Shown in pieces: positions 54,325-64,000 of a DNA stretch of 64,000 bases. Numbering within the stretch: position 1 is the first letter of the stretch; each line of letters opens with the position of its first letter. A program made the translations under genes and the position numbers. The notes under the pieces were generated by a model. The model was not told where the DNA came from, searched no databases, and saw only the letters and a program-made list of their open reading frames with translations. Source of the stretch: Bactericera cockerelli (lineage: Eukaryota; Arthropoda; Insecta; Hemiptera; Triozidae); the NCBI GenBank assembly GCA_024516035.1, contig CM044965.1, positions 892,683-956,682 of the forward strand. The letters are read 5' to 3'.

Positions 54325-54470
54325 AATGGGATACCCACAAAAAGTCTCCTTATTTCACTAGTCACCATACCCACAAAAAGCTACTCATTTCACCTCACGA
54401 GATATGATTGGACCCCTTAATCTCCAACTGAAAAACCCGAGCACATTACTCCATTCGGCCAAGGTGGTTA
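54325..54470 (-). mobile_element. Degenerate SINE family F
   Basis: The words GGGGTCCAATCATATCTCG and ACCACCTTGGCCGAATGG on the minus strand mark body and head; the rest is eroded. Confidence 0.4.
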
Positions 54471-54583
54471 CAAAATTGTTGAACCATCTGAAGAGTGAGG
54501 CACAATTACTCGACTAGTGCTGATCTACCTGAGAAACGTATATTTCCTATCCATTAGAATCACAATTCAATGTCTTCAAAGTT

Positions 54584-54725
54584 ATCATATTTGTGTTAAT
54601 CACTTTCGTGATATCACAACTACTCAAACTCGCTTCACTAATTCTACGCTGAAACCGGAACTTGAACCATCACCGACCTTCACGTTACAAGTCCACCGCC
54701 TTATCGATCAAGCTACTGAGGTCGG
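54584..54725 (-). mobile_element. SINE family C
   Basis: Minus-strand head GACCTCAGTAGCTTGATCG, box B GGTTCAAGTTCC, and the body as in the other copies. Confidence 0.7.
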
Positions 54726-55110
54726 TTCAATATCTGCAATGATGGACGCAGGTACTGAATGGGAGGTTCTCTAATGAAATTACGATAAAATTTATCGCTT
54801 CCCTAGCTTAAACACTGTTAGCGCTAACCTAACGCGACTGTCATGGGCTATTAGAATAGCGTTAACATATGGAAGGTACTCTTATGATGATTTTAGTGAT
54901 GGTCCTGATGATATTAGATGTAAAGGTGATGAGGATAATAAAATACAAGTAACAAATACTGAAAAATTAAACAAATTATTATTTTAATATAATTGTTCAG
55001 CCATAATAACACAATAGCTACTGAACAAGGACAATGTTATGTTTTATACAAGGTGTTTGAGTTTCTCTTTTAGAGAATTTCAGAATTAATTCTAGGGGAC
55101 ACTTCAAGGT

Positions 55111-55317
55111 CAGGGGTTCCCAAACTGTGGTCCACGGACCACTGATGTCGCGGACCATCAGTGGTGCTTCCTAAAAAGAAAAAAACAAAACATAACAAAT
55201 GTCCTTACAAAGAAAAAATAATCCTCTACCTTTGTTGAAAATACCTACTGCTAGTGGTCAGTGGAAAATTATGAAATTCAAAAGTGGTCCGTGGCTTGAG
55301 GAAGTTTGGGAACCCTG
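55111..55317. mobile_element. hAT-like MITE, 207 bp
   Basis: The ends CAGGGGTTCCCAAACT and AGTTTGGGAACCCTG are inverted repeats of the CAG...CTG type common in hAT-derived MITEs. Flanks TTCAAGGT and ATCTAGGT agree at 6 of 8 positions, a possible 8-bp duplication. Non-coding. Confidence 0.65.
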
Positions 55318-56603
55318 ATCTAGGTCTAAAATAATATCATTTTTTTCAAAAAAATGCCGTCTACCGAAGATACAAACAAAATAACTACTCAGTTTTGAAT
55401 GAAAATAGATGCAAAATGTTAGGTATTGGATATTTACTTGAAAAATTTACTTAATAATTACATACACAAAGACATGAGAACCATTTTCACTTATTTTTCA
55501 ACAATTTCAACTTTTTTTTTCAAGTCATTTTTATTGTTTTTCGAAAAAATACTCAAGATTATTTTAATCTCAGGGTCTCCTGGAGTTGATTCTAAATTTT
55601 TCTATATAAAAAAAACTTGTACACCCTGTATATTCTCAGGACCCGCGCAGGATATCAGTAATTAATTAAGGATTAATTGTTTCCGGAACTCCGTGCACCG
55701 CCCGGAGAAAGACTTGGTATAAAATACATAATATTTTATTGTTTATAGAGGGAGTTTTATGTTATTTTCACAAGCTGATAGTTCAGATGTAGCACAAAAA
55801 GTACAGGACGAATTCAGAAATATCTCTGAACCAAACTTACGAGTACTTTGTGCGACCTACACTCTCGACCCTGGTACCAGAGCTTGATACAGACAATTTT
55901 GGGGCGTCCGTTGTGGCCGCTTACACTCAATAGGGTCTCGAAAATTGTCTACAGGGTGGACCAAAAAAACGTTTACACCCGTTAATGGTAGATTACTGAC
56001 ATTTCTAGGACGGATCTGCAATCCGTTTTTTCGGATTCGCCTTTATAACTGCACAAAGTGATTTTTTGCAACTTTCTGAAAAACTCCGACTTTGGCTTAT
56101 TCTTCAGGTCAGAACTTTTTTCCTGTTTAAGATGAGTTGATTCTGAACATTTCTGCAGAAAGCCAACAAAATTTCGATGTTTCTAGTTACACTACTTTGT
56201 TTTTTACGATTTTGTTTGTCATATTTTTTTACACCTGAACAGAAAAAAACACCCAGAAAAACTTTTTTAATAAATAAAACACTCGACATTTGCCCGAACA
56301 AATTTTGGCACAGACATGGGCAAGTTTGATAAAAGTTGGCGGCCACCCCGAGGATGCTAAAAACTAATTTTACGATTTTTTATCACGTGATTTTCTGGGA
56401 AAAATTATTAGATGTTTGCCAAAAACTCTTCAAAAATCCTAAGAGTTTTCTAGCTGTAGACTGTGTAAGGGCGTCTTGTATTGTTTACAAAAATTGTTTA
56501 CATTGCTTTTTTTGAATACCGCGGTCTCACATGCCTTCATCAGCCAGTTTAGGAAAATTCAAATGATAAATTTCGTGCTTCTCAGATTGTCAGTGGTGTT
56601 AGC

Positions 56604-56672
56604 TAGATGTGGTAGTGCTAAGAGTGTTAGTCGCATGACCGAGGTTCAATTCTCGACGGTCAATATTATTTT
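56604..56672 (+). pseudogene. tRNA-like segment inside the 55973-58414 element
   Basis: It has TAGATGTGGTAGTGCTAAGA and box B GAGGTTCAATTCTC. No body of a known family here follows. Confidence 0.35.
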
Positions 56673-57177
56673 AATTATCCAAAAAATCCGATGGAATATA
56701 TTATTCATACCTGTATCTGACCTGTTGTAACACCAACAACTTATGGTTTTTTTGGGGGTAATACCATCTGTAAATTGAGTTATATCAGATACTATTGGTA
56801 TCACAATACACATAATTATAATTCATGTAAGCCCCTGAGAGACTGCCTTGATAATGTAAGGATCGTTTTTCTTATGCTTCCCTACGAGAGAAAAAAAAAA
56901 CTAGCGAATTTTCCAAACGAAAATAGAGTTTATGAAATAAATCCAGGTAAATAATTTATGTAGGTAGGTTCTTCTATCATAAACAATACTAATTAAATAA
57001 CAAATATTTACCGATTGCCAACTGTTAATAGAAGGCTTGAAACAAACAAGATAATATTTTGTAAAATTAATAAACTTTTGCAGTCTTTATTATGTTTTAT
57101 ACTATTTTGATATAAACAAAAAGGTATTTAAAAAAACATTTTGTGTTAGTAGGTATGTTCAATGAGAAACGATTAGA

Positions 57178-57266
57178 CGCGCACGATTAGCTCAGTGGTA
57201 AGCTAGTCCACCCGGTCCGAACGCCAGAACCAGCAAAAAATTCATGACTACAAAATAAAAAGACTG
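57178..57266 (+). mobile_element. SINE family B, head joined to tail
   Basis: The head CGCACGATTAGCTCAGTGGT is followed after about 50 bp by TCATGACTACAAAATAAAAA; the body is deleted. It lies inside the 55973-58414 element. Confidence 0.5.
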
Positions 57267-57389
57267 TTGCCATTTTTTATTTAGCCATAGTACACACTAT
57301 GGATTCTCCTCACACAAATTTTGAAACCAATGGTGACTTTAGTACCTTAGTTAGTTCTAACTCAGAACTGTCCCTCTACCTTCTTGCCT

Positions 57390-57424
57390 TTCTCTCTCTC
57401 TCTCTCTCTCTTTCGCTCTCTGAA

Positions 57425-57474
<50 letters not shown>

Positions 57475-57485
57475 TTCTCTCCCTT
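57390..57485 (+). repeat. (CT)n microsatellite
   Basis: Nearly pure CT with a few TTTCG and CTGAAT breaks; lies beside the putative exon. Confidence 0.95.
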
Positions 57486-57498
57486 CTCAATTCCCTTA

Positions 57499-57752
57499 GA
57501 GGAACTGTTGGAAGTGGAGTCCACCTTCCTGGATGCAAAGGTTGAACCTCTTCATCATGTTCCGTCGAATGTTGCGGAAGATTCCACGTTTTTCTGTCAG
57601 GTCATTGAATGACAACAGGATTCTTGCTACCAGATTTCGTAAACTATGTTTTTCACGTGATCTCAAATGTTCCTGTTGGCAACTCCATATGCTAAATGCG
57701 TACTTATCTGCCATTTCAGCATCCGAATTATAATAATGTAACTTGTACTAAA
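57499..57752 (-). CDS. Putative coding exon of unknown gene
   Basis: An open frame on the minus strand; from the ATG at 57714 it gives 72 aa (MADKYAFSIWSCQQ to LHFQQFL, stop at 57496-57500). It is unusual here because its codons look like real coding sequence: mixed residues, C/G-rich third positions, and less AT than the surroundings. The frame stays open upstream of the ATG (YNSDAEMADK) to a good 3' splice acceptor, TTTTTTTAG, near 57752. It is rich in Arg and Lys (RNIRRNMMKRF) and could be a terminal exon. I do not recognise the family. It may be the remains of a gene carried by the flanking inverted-repeat element or a last exon of a host gene that lost its neighbours. No upstream exon was found by eye. 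Confidence 0.35.
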
Positions 57753-58785
57753 AAAACTCAAGAAGTTTAAAGATAATAAATATTTCATAGAATGCAGAAA
57801 AATATGCTTGAAAACTATCATCGAGAAACAAACAATCATTCATTTGACTGGCCTTTAATTAATTCCAAGGAAAATAATTATCAGACATAAATAGCTAATT
57901 ACTCTTTGAGTACAAGACGACCCTACACGGTCAACACTTTTAAGATTTTGAACATCATTTTTAGAGACTTACCTGGTTTGTTTACCCAGAAGATCACGTG
58001 ATAAAAAATCGTAAAATTATTTTTTAGCATCCTTGGGTTGGCCACCAACTTTTATCAAACTTGCCCATGTCTGTGCCAAAATTTGCTCGGGCAAATCTTG
58101 AGTGTTTCATAGGATAAAAAAATTACATGGGAATTTTTTTTCTATTCAGGTGTCAAAAAAGATGCCAAACCAAACCGTAAAAAACAAAGTAGTGTAGCTA
58201 GAAACATCGAAATTTTGTTGGCTTTCTGCAGAAATGTTCAGAATCAACTCATCTTAAACAGGAAAAAAGTTCTGACCTGAAGAATAAGCCAAAGTCGGAC
58301 TTTTTCAGAAATTTGAAAAAAATCACTTTGTGCAGTTATAAAGGCGAATCCGAAAAAACGGATTGCAGATTCGTCCTAGAAATGTCGTCAGTAATCTACC
58401 ATTAACGGGTGTAATCCTCCTTTTAATTCTCATGAATTAAGGAAGGAGATCTCGGATTTTCACTTGTGTGAGATCCCAGAAAACCTCGTTTACAAACATT
58501 TTGTACTTTAGAGATCTAGACTTTTAGAACGTCATCTCATCTTTCTGGATGTGATCGACCCAAAATCACTTCGCGATCGACTGGTGCAGCCCTGGTGTAG
58601 GGTATAGGCTCAGGGTCCTCGTTGTGGTCGCCTACTTAGTTTTCGATTTCGGGGGGTTTAACGTAGCTTTCAAACTGCATGGTCATTGGTCATATTCATA
58701 TCAACAGCTTTCAGGTGCAGTTCTTAAGAATCCATTCATGAGAACTCCTGCTGAAACCAAATGTTAGAGTTTTATTTACTATGAA

Positions 58786-58953
58786 GGACTATTAAGTCCC
58801 ATTATTCCAGCAGTAAGCCCGAGACGTATCATTATGTAGTATAAATCCCAAATGAGAGGATAACTTGTCATGTCGCGGCTGGGTTTCGTACCCGCGACCT
58901 CTAGAACCTCTGGATTCACAGAGTGCCGCCTTTACCACTGAGCTACCGGGACA
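58786..58953 (-). mobile_element. SINE family A
   Basis: The minus-strand tRNA-like head TGTCCCGGTAGCTCAGTGGT with box B GGGTACGAAACCC and most of the body. The final ATT tail is missing. Confidence 0.75.
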
Positions 58954-58999
58954 ATAGAGGAAAGGAAATAGAAAAGATAAGGACAAAGAGAGAAAAAAA

Positions 59000-60010
59000 G
59001 CAAACATGTGATCTACTTATTTCATCTAAAGTCACTTAACCAAAGAAGTCGGCCCCCACATTATCTCAGCTCTAGGACTACCGCAGGGCGGAAATATTGG
59101 TCCTCTTCTTATCAGGCACTTTGGCTAATACGTTACATCTAGCTCTGAATATCACCGGGCCCTACATCACCCTTCTCTCCGCTGAAATTCTTTTTTGTCG
59201 ATATTTTATGTACCGTGTGGCCACAAAAATTGCCGTTTTAAATTTAAAAACCGACAATTTTTTAAATGCCCTAAAATTTTTTTGGGGTTTAACGTCGCTT
59301 TCAACTGAATGGTCATATCACGACGGGCCTGAAAGTTAAAAAAAAATCTTCGCAAATCAGAACAAATTAATGATAATAATGAGGATAGATATTTTTGGTA
59401 TTTTCTTCTCTCCTCTGTCTCATTTCATTAATACTTGAAAAAAAAATAAAAATATCACTTAGTACAAATCTCTGTGATAATTCTTTAAATACGAGCTGCC
59501 AAAAAGATGCCCGGATTCATTTGCCTACCCGGTATTTTTTTTATTATATATATAAGAAAAATTGCTGTTTCAAACAAGGGCGTAGATTTTAATAGAGCCG
59601 GTGAAAGGGTTTTGTACCATCTAAAAAGCCCCCGTTTAAAAAAAAAAATTAGCCTACCCGGTATATAACTTCTTCTAAGCGCGTATAATGTAGACAAAGA
59701 TATGCAAAGATATTTTTTCTCGATAGTTCCATAGCCTTTGGCACCCGGGAAAGTCAAACCTTAGTCTAATGTCGGGGTGAGAATTCAAATTCTTTGGAAA
59801 ATAACTTATCTCGAGAAAATATGACCGAAGGATTCGTCCGCCTCTTCGCCTTCCAATCTATTCTATTGACAAAAGTTTGAAAAGAGGAAAAGAAAGAGAA
59901 AAGTGGATCTTCCATTAGAGGAAATTACCATAGTGTAAATCAAATGAGAACACTCCTTGCGGAGGCAGAAGAACGTATGTCATTTTGATATGCAAGATTC
60001 AGGTTTTTTT
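59000..60010. other. No gene seen
   Basis: AT-rich. GCCTACCCGGTAT occurs twice (59523, 59652), so a short direct repeat lies here; also a 5S-SINE scrap. Confidence 0.45.
59283..59330 (-). mobile_element. 5S-SINE 3' end fragment
   Basis: The plus strand reads TTTAACGTCGCTTTCAACTG, the 3' end of family D in minus orientation. A similar scrap is at 58653-58696, and a plus-oriented one at 5018-5068. Confidence 0.5.
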
Positions 60011-60014
60011 AGTC

Positions 60015-60108
60015 TGTCCCGGTAGCTTCTAACTAGTAATCTAGAGGCCACGGGTTCAAAACCCAGCCGGCACATGACAAGGTATCCTCCCATTTGGGAT
60101 TTTGAATA
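60015..60108 (+). mobile_element. SINE family A, 5' fragment
   Basis: The head TGTCCCGGTAGCTTC and box B GGGTTCAAAACCC are followed by the GACAAGGTATCCTCCC body start; then it stops. Confidence 0.65.
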
Positions 60109-60136
60109 GTTAGCGTTCGAATAGTTGAATTAGTCG

Positions 60137-60353
60137 GAAGGGTTGGGTGGCAATGGTTGGGTGGAAGAGATTGCCATAAGCAATAACCCCGCCCCTTAGT
60201 TAGGAAATATGTTTTTATATATTTTTCTATTCTTTTTCATTTTTATTGTATGTATATATTGTTTCCATTTTTTTTTATTTTTAAAATAATTATTTGTACT
60301 GTACATATGTCCATTTATATCTAATAAAGTGTTGGATAGTAATAATAATAATA
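60137..60353 (+). mobile_element. 3' end of a LINE, with (TAA)n tail
   Basis: GGGTTGGGTGGAAGAG and CAATAACCCCGCCC encode a terminal WVEEIAISNNPA-like peptide and a stop, then a 3' UTR with CTAATAAAGTG and an AATAATAAT end. Related ends: 44682-44735, 30096-30128, 31911-32035, 62266-62300 (plus) and 51530-51577 (minus). Confidence 0.5.
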
Positions 60354-60407
60354 GTCACCCATCCAAATCCTAGCATCGCTGGACATTGCTTAACTTCAGT
60401 GACCGGG
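60354..60407 (-). mobile_element. 5S-like fragment with box C region
   Basis: The minus strand reads CACTGAAGTTAAGC, then GGATTTGGATGGGTGAC, both 5S rRNA features. Confidence 0.6.
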
Positions 60408-60781
60408 GTATAGTCCTTTCGAAAATTGTGAATTTTAGAAAAGTTTAATTTCGTAAATTGTACCCTGTATAGTCTTCTTATATATTTTTGTTTACTTATG
60501 CATATTGGTTTTTTCTCTCGTTCTTTTTCTTTCACAATTTTGGATACTTTTAATCTTCGCAGATAAAAAAGAGAAGAAGACAAGGGTTCGAAAGGGTGAG
60601 AGAGAGAGAAGAGCGATAAAAAATAAGATCTGAGGATATTTATTTTAAAAGATAGAAAGAGACTGAGTGAAAGAGAAATACACATATGGAGAGAGAAAGA
60701 GAGCGCTTTCCATCTAGAAAATGAAGGTTAAGCTTGGTAGGTATCTAAGGCCTGGGTCACTTTGTGGTCAAATTTCAATCA

Positions 60782-60935
60782 TCTTCTTCTTCTTTAATTT
60801 TGCATTTTTCAAAACCTACTTGCGGTTGGCATTGGTCAACCTCTTCCTCGAGGTTCATGGATGAGGTTGGTTGGTTCTGGCACTCCTACTTTCACATTCT
60901 AAGGCTGGATGACCTTCCTAACGGCAACCGTTTTA
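60782..60935 (-). mobile_element. SINE family E, 3' tail fragment
   Basis: It matches the tail of family E (TTGACCAATGCCAACCGCAA and the CCTCAA-type hairpin) and stops before the central body. Confidence 0.6.
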
Positions 60936-60939
60936 AGGG

Positions 60940-61386
60940 CGCCGACAATTTGTGTTATTGTCTTAGGGTACCTGAGAGAGCTGGTACCCTATAATATAGG
61001 GTACCAGGTAGCTTACTTATTATGTTTACATTATTATGTTTGACGTTCATCAGCGAAAATCAAGTATTTAGATAAATTCAGAAATAAATTTTAAATTAAT
61101 TCATATTCAATCAAATCTCGAATTTTTGAAACCCCTCATCAGCCATTTCACCAACAAAAGACACACACAAAAGAAATACAAGAAACATTGAAAAAAAAAG
61201 GATTTGGAAAAAAAAGAAGCATTTGAAAATAATTACGCCAGGCCAGTTGATGTCCATGATAACTTCCAGCCGACAGTCCAGAGCTCAACCTATAATTAGT
61301 GACGCTTTCCTTGAGGATAATTGAGGGGCCGAGATTTCAGATAGCGGTTCTCAGACGAGTTATGATTTATTACCACCCACACTAGT
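60940..61386. other. No gene seen
   Basis: It begins with a GGTACC hairpin (TAGGGTACCTGAG..CTGGTACCCTA, 60964-60991), then unique AT-rich sequence. Confidence 0.45.
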
Positions 61387-61552
61387 TACCGTGGCCTAGT
61401 ACAGGAGTGCACCAGACTTGATTCGGGTGTTTCTGGTTCAAATCCTGGCTGGGTAGAAAATTTTACAAGATGTACGGGGTCCACTCATACCTCGTGAGGA
61501 AAAATGAGTTGTTTGTTGTATGAGGAACCAGTGGCGGCATAACCAGAGTATT
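61387..61552 (+). mobile_element. SINE family F
   Basis: Head TTACCGTGGCCTAGTAC, box B TGGTTCAAATCCTGG, body GTCCACTCATACCTCGTGAG and CCAGTGGCGGCATAACC. Confidence 0.7.
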
Positions 61553-61607
61553 AAAGATGTACGACTTTATGATAATCCAACAAAGGGTTTCAAGTAATTC
61601 AAGTCTG

Positions 61608-61722
61608 TTCCTTCCGAACACGTGACGCTGGCATTTCCGGCGCTACCCAAGTTAATGTGGGTATCTGGTACGATTCGCAGCATATGGGTGTTAAAACTCT
61701 CGTCCCAACTATCTCAAATCAG
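61608..61722 (+). mobile_element. SINE family E, central-body fragment
   Basis: It contains GACGCTGGCATTTCCGG, GTTAATGTGGGTA and GGTACGATTCGCAGC, the family E body with a small deletion. It follows a family F copy, so the two may have retroposed together or inserted side by side. Confidence 0.6.
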
Positions 61723-61994
61723 GAATTTAAAAGCAAATAGAATCAATGAAAATAAAAGTATCCTAGACATTGGATCTGGGCGTCCATATAATAATACTCT
61801 CACCACCGCGATGTAGCCATGTGTGATATTAGGACCCCCCGTTTGACTACCACTGACCCGGGCCTCCCGACTTCATGAATAATATAATTTCCCTATGTAA
61901 ATAAATGAAAGCCAACAGAATATAATTGTAATTATTTGATTGCGTTTTTTACGTTCATTTAGATCTTCAACTGTGATATTGCGACTTGCTGAGT

Positions 61995-62225
61995 TAAGTG
62001 AGGGTTTGGGGAGAGGGAGAGAGAGAGAGGGAGAGAGGGGGGAGAAAGAGGAGGGAGAGATAGAGAGAGAAAGAGATATAGAGAGAAAGAGATAGAGAGG
62101 AGAGGGGGGTTGGAAAGATATAATGGTTAGAAGAGGAAAGATAGAGGAAAACTGTAGAGTAGATGAGGGAGATATACCTAGTAAGACAGAGAGAGAGAGA
62201 GACGAAAGAGAGGGAGAGTGAACAC
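61995..62225 (+). repeat. Purine-rich (GA) tract
   Basis: GAGAGA and GGGAGAG blocks; overlapping minus-strand ORF is low-complexity. Confidence 0.9.
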
Positions 62226-62593
62226 TCAAAAGATAATTATCATATAGTAAGGGCAAGAGTAGTTCTGAGAGGGTTGGGTGGAAGAGTGTCTAATGCTGAT
62301 AGCAACGCTTGATAAGTAATAATTTGAGCAGTGAGTTCCAGGCTGTAAGTATAAGCACCTAATAGTAGGAGCTAGTCTCCAGGAAAGCCAAGGCAAGGAA
62401 AGCTCTGGTGAGGAAATGAGTAATGCTAGACGTGGTTCTAGGTGAAGTGCTGGGCTTTCTAACAGGAGGTCACCGCCGTCACCCGATCAATTCGGGTTTT
62501 TTCAACCGGTTTCTTTTTTTTTTTTTTTTTGGTTTTTTTCTCGATTTTATCCGTTTTTGGTTTTCCTGAGTGCGGATTATTCTAAAGTTTAAA

Positions 62594-62700
62594 GGTCGAA
62601 TTATAAAGCAGGATAAAAGTTAGGTTAAGCCAGGCTGTCCCTCAAGTTGGGGTTCAGTGCGCTGTGATTGGTTGTTTTTTCCCCCCAAATTATAACACGG
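62594..62700. mobile_element. MITE H, partial and diverged
   Basis: GAATTATAAAGCAGGATAAA begins it and GCGCTGTGATTGGTTG is inside; the right end is not clear. It resembles the 46971 subtype (AGGCTGTCCCTCAAG). Confidence 0.5.
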
Positions 62701-62858
62701 GCCCTAAGTCATCATAATTATTTTGTGTTAATTACTCGGACTTACCTTGCTAGTCTTACTATTTTCTTACTAGATAAAGGAAAGACACTGAAACCTGAAT
62801 GTGAGGGAAAAAATTCCAGTTCAAATTTACCTTTCTACAAGGGAAAATAGCTTATCTC

Positions 62859-62928
62859 CATGGCTCAGTAGTTAAGAGCATGGTTTACTGCCCGGAGATT
62901 GCGCGTTCGAATCCCGGCCGGAACAAAA
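62859..62928 (+). pseudogene. tRNA-like segment with good A and B boxes
   Basis: ATGGCTCAGTAGTTAAGAGC is box A-like, and GCGTTCGAATCCCGGCCGG is a good box B. The ends pair weakly (CTCC with GGA). It may head yet another SINE family, as CCGTCTCCGCAATGCC follows. Confidence 0.45.
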
Positions 62929-62929
62929 A

Positions 62930-63490
62930 ATTCTGACCGAGTTTCTCCGTCTCCGCAATGCCATGGATGTAAAGGTCAAGTGTCTTGAAGTAATGTGAAA
63001 GCGGTTTCGGGCACAACTAAATTTTTTTTAAAGGAAAATAATTTCTTTTTAAGAGAAAAATCAGGACATATTTATGAAAAATCTGGTCCATTGAGTTCTC
63101 TTATATCCAGACTCGACTGTATTATAAAGTCAAAAAAAAATCAAACCAGCGGAAATTGAACCAAAAGTCTACCGACTGCGAGGCAAGTTACAACCGAAGT
63201 GTGAATACCATCAACTAGAAATAACCATCACAAAAGTTAATTAAAAAGCAACTTAACCCTTGTAACAGATGATGTCGGATAACCCTGCTACAAGGTCTGG
63301 TCCATTACACATCACGAGGAGATGGTTAGGAGTTTCGGCGGAGATATGATTTGCATATAAATTTAAATTTTTGCTTCGTACTCGCTCATCTGAAGTGAAA
63401 AGTTTATTTGAAACCCGTGACTTGGAAACATTGAGAGCTGAAATATTGGTCAAGAAAAAGAGAAACAGATCATGAGTTTTTGTGATGACC
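62930..63490. other. No confirmed gene
   Basis: A 66-aa minus-strand frame (63253-63453, ...ISAETPNHLLVMCNGPDLVA...) has balanced composition, but I recognise no family and no splice context. Confidence 0.3.
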
Positions 63491-63492
63491 TG

Positions 63493-63585
63493 GGACTGAA
63501 TTATGAAACAGGATTAAAAATCTAGGATTTGTTAATCGAAGCCAATATCACTTAACAGCTGATATCTGTAATTCAGTCACAAAAG
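63493..63585. mobile_element. MITE H, left part only
   Basis: GAATTATGAAACAGGATTAA and GGATTTGTTAATCGAAGCC match the family; the copy stops before the GTGATTGG block. Confidence 0.5.
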
Positions 63586-63618
63586 GGGTCCCTCTTGTAA
63601 GTGTCTTTTAATTAATCT

Positions 63619-63817
63619 AATAATAATATAATATCGCCTTATTTATACTGCCTCATTAGGACTAATGAGTCCCCTTATACCAGAAGTAAGCGCAAGACGT
63701 ATTATTTAGTTAAAATCCTAAACGGAAAAATAACTTGTCATGTCGCGGGTGGATTTGAACCCGCGACCTCTGGATAACCAGACCGACGCCGACGCCTTGA
63801 CCACTGAGCTACCGGAA
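63619..63817 (-). mobile_element. SINE family A
   Basis: The minus-strand head TCCGGTAGCTCAGTGGTCAA, box B GGGTTCAAATCC, body and ATT-type tail are all present. A GACGCC duplication lies in the head. Confidence 0.75.
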
Positions 63818-64000
63818 AATAATGAAGGAGTGCCCCGTCGGTTATAAGATATTTTAAAAAAACTACTAATAGTTGTGAAATTTTTGTTAAATTTTCGAAG
63901 CCGTGCTCTGTCCTACACATACCTCATTCTTGAAAAGCAACGTGTGAAAATCACATTTTTCTTGACGGTTCACACAACGACCGACCCCTCTCCTGATTAA

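Larger units (their letters stand above)
55973..58414. mobile_element. 2.4-kb element with about 430-bp inverted arms
   Basis: The left arm (55973-56399) and right arm (57984-58414) are reverse complements over nearly their whole length with scattered changes. The outer ends read TTACACCCGTTAATGGTAGA, the inner ends a TATCACGTGAT word. The 1.6-kb middle has a tRNA-like segment, a SINE scrap, a CT microsatellite and one coding-like exon. No transposase motifs are recognised and no target duplication is evident. Confidence 0.75.

Noticed and set aside
54517..54774. 85-aa frame as a gene
   Set aside because: It is the antisense of a family C SINE; similar frames at 4580-4873 and 53172-53417 have the same cause.
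62859..62928. Intact tRNA gene
   Set aside because: Box A and B are good but the acceptor stem does not pair over seven bases.

Overview
This window is intergenic, repeat-dominated nuclear DNA of an animal, most likely an invertebrate. It is AT-rich and has no bacterial-style gene packing. It carries many tRNA- and 5S-headed SINE-like repeats, MITEs, minisatellites and one complete Ty3/gypsy element whose LTR holds an arthropod-type initiator (TCATTC). The host lineage cannot be fixed by eye; an arthropod is a reasonable guess. I found no confident single-copy host gene. The only long intact coding region is the gypsy gag-pol on the minus strand.

Layout: 0-9.3 kb is AT-rich, with a 45-bp minisatellite, scattered SINE copies and degenerate tRNA-like segments. 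9.35-14.74 kb is one huge foldback structure: two arms of 154-bp tandem repeats, about 16 and 13 units, in opposite orientation. Its loop holds a SINE that is itself broken by a small palindromic element. 14.8-21.3 kb holds SINEs, a 71-bp satellite interrupted by a MITE, and CT/GA-rich tracts. 21.3-25.7 kb is a triple nest: a 3.95-kb gypsy element with 181-bp LTRs that look identical sits in a 5S rRNA-derived SINE, which sits in a tRNA-derived SINE. Both insertions have target-site duplications. 25.7-41 kb holds SINEs, MITEs and three more minisatellites (54, 76/67 and 39 bp). 41.3-42.1 kb is a 5'-truncated LINE with a 52-nt poly(A) tail. 42-55 kb is AT-rich with SINEs, a run of three adjacent palindromes and retroposon tails. 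55.97-58.41 kb is a 2.4-kb transposon-like element with about 430-bp inverted arms and one coding-like exon inside. 58.4-64 kb is more SINE/LINE debris.

The most interesting points are these. First, the gypsy element appears to be self-primed: the sequence next to its 5' LTR pairs with the predicted first 16 nt of its own transcript (15 of 16) and does not look like a tRNA primer site, as in the Tf1/sushi mechanism. Second, two SINE families share one central body but have different Pol III heads, 5S rRNA in one and tRNA-Val-like in the other. Third, the 5.4-kb foldback could give long hairpin RNA. All similarity statements are from reading by eye; no alignment or database search was run.
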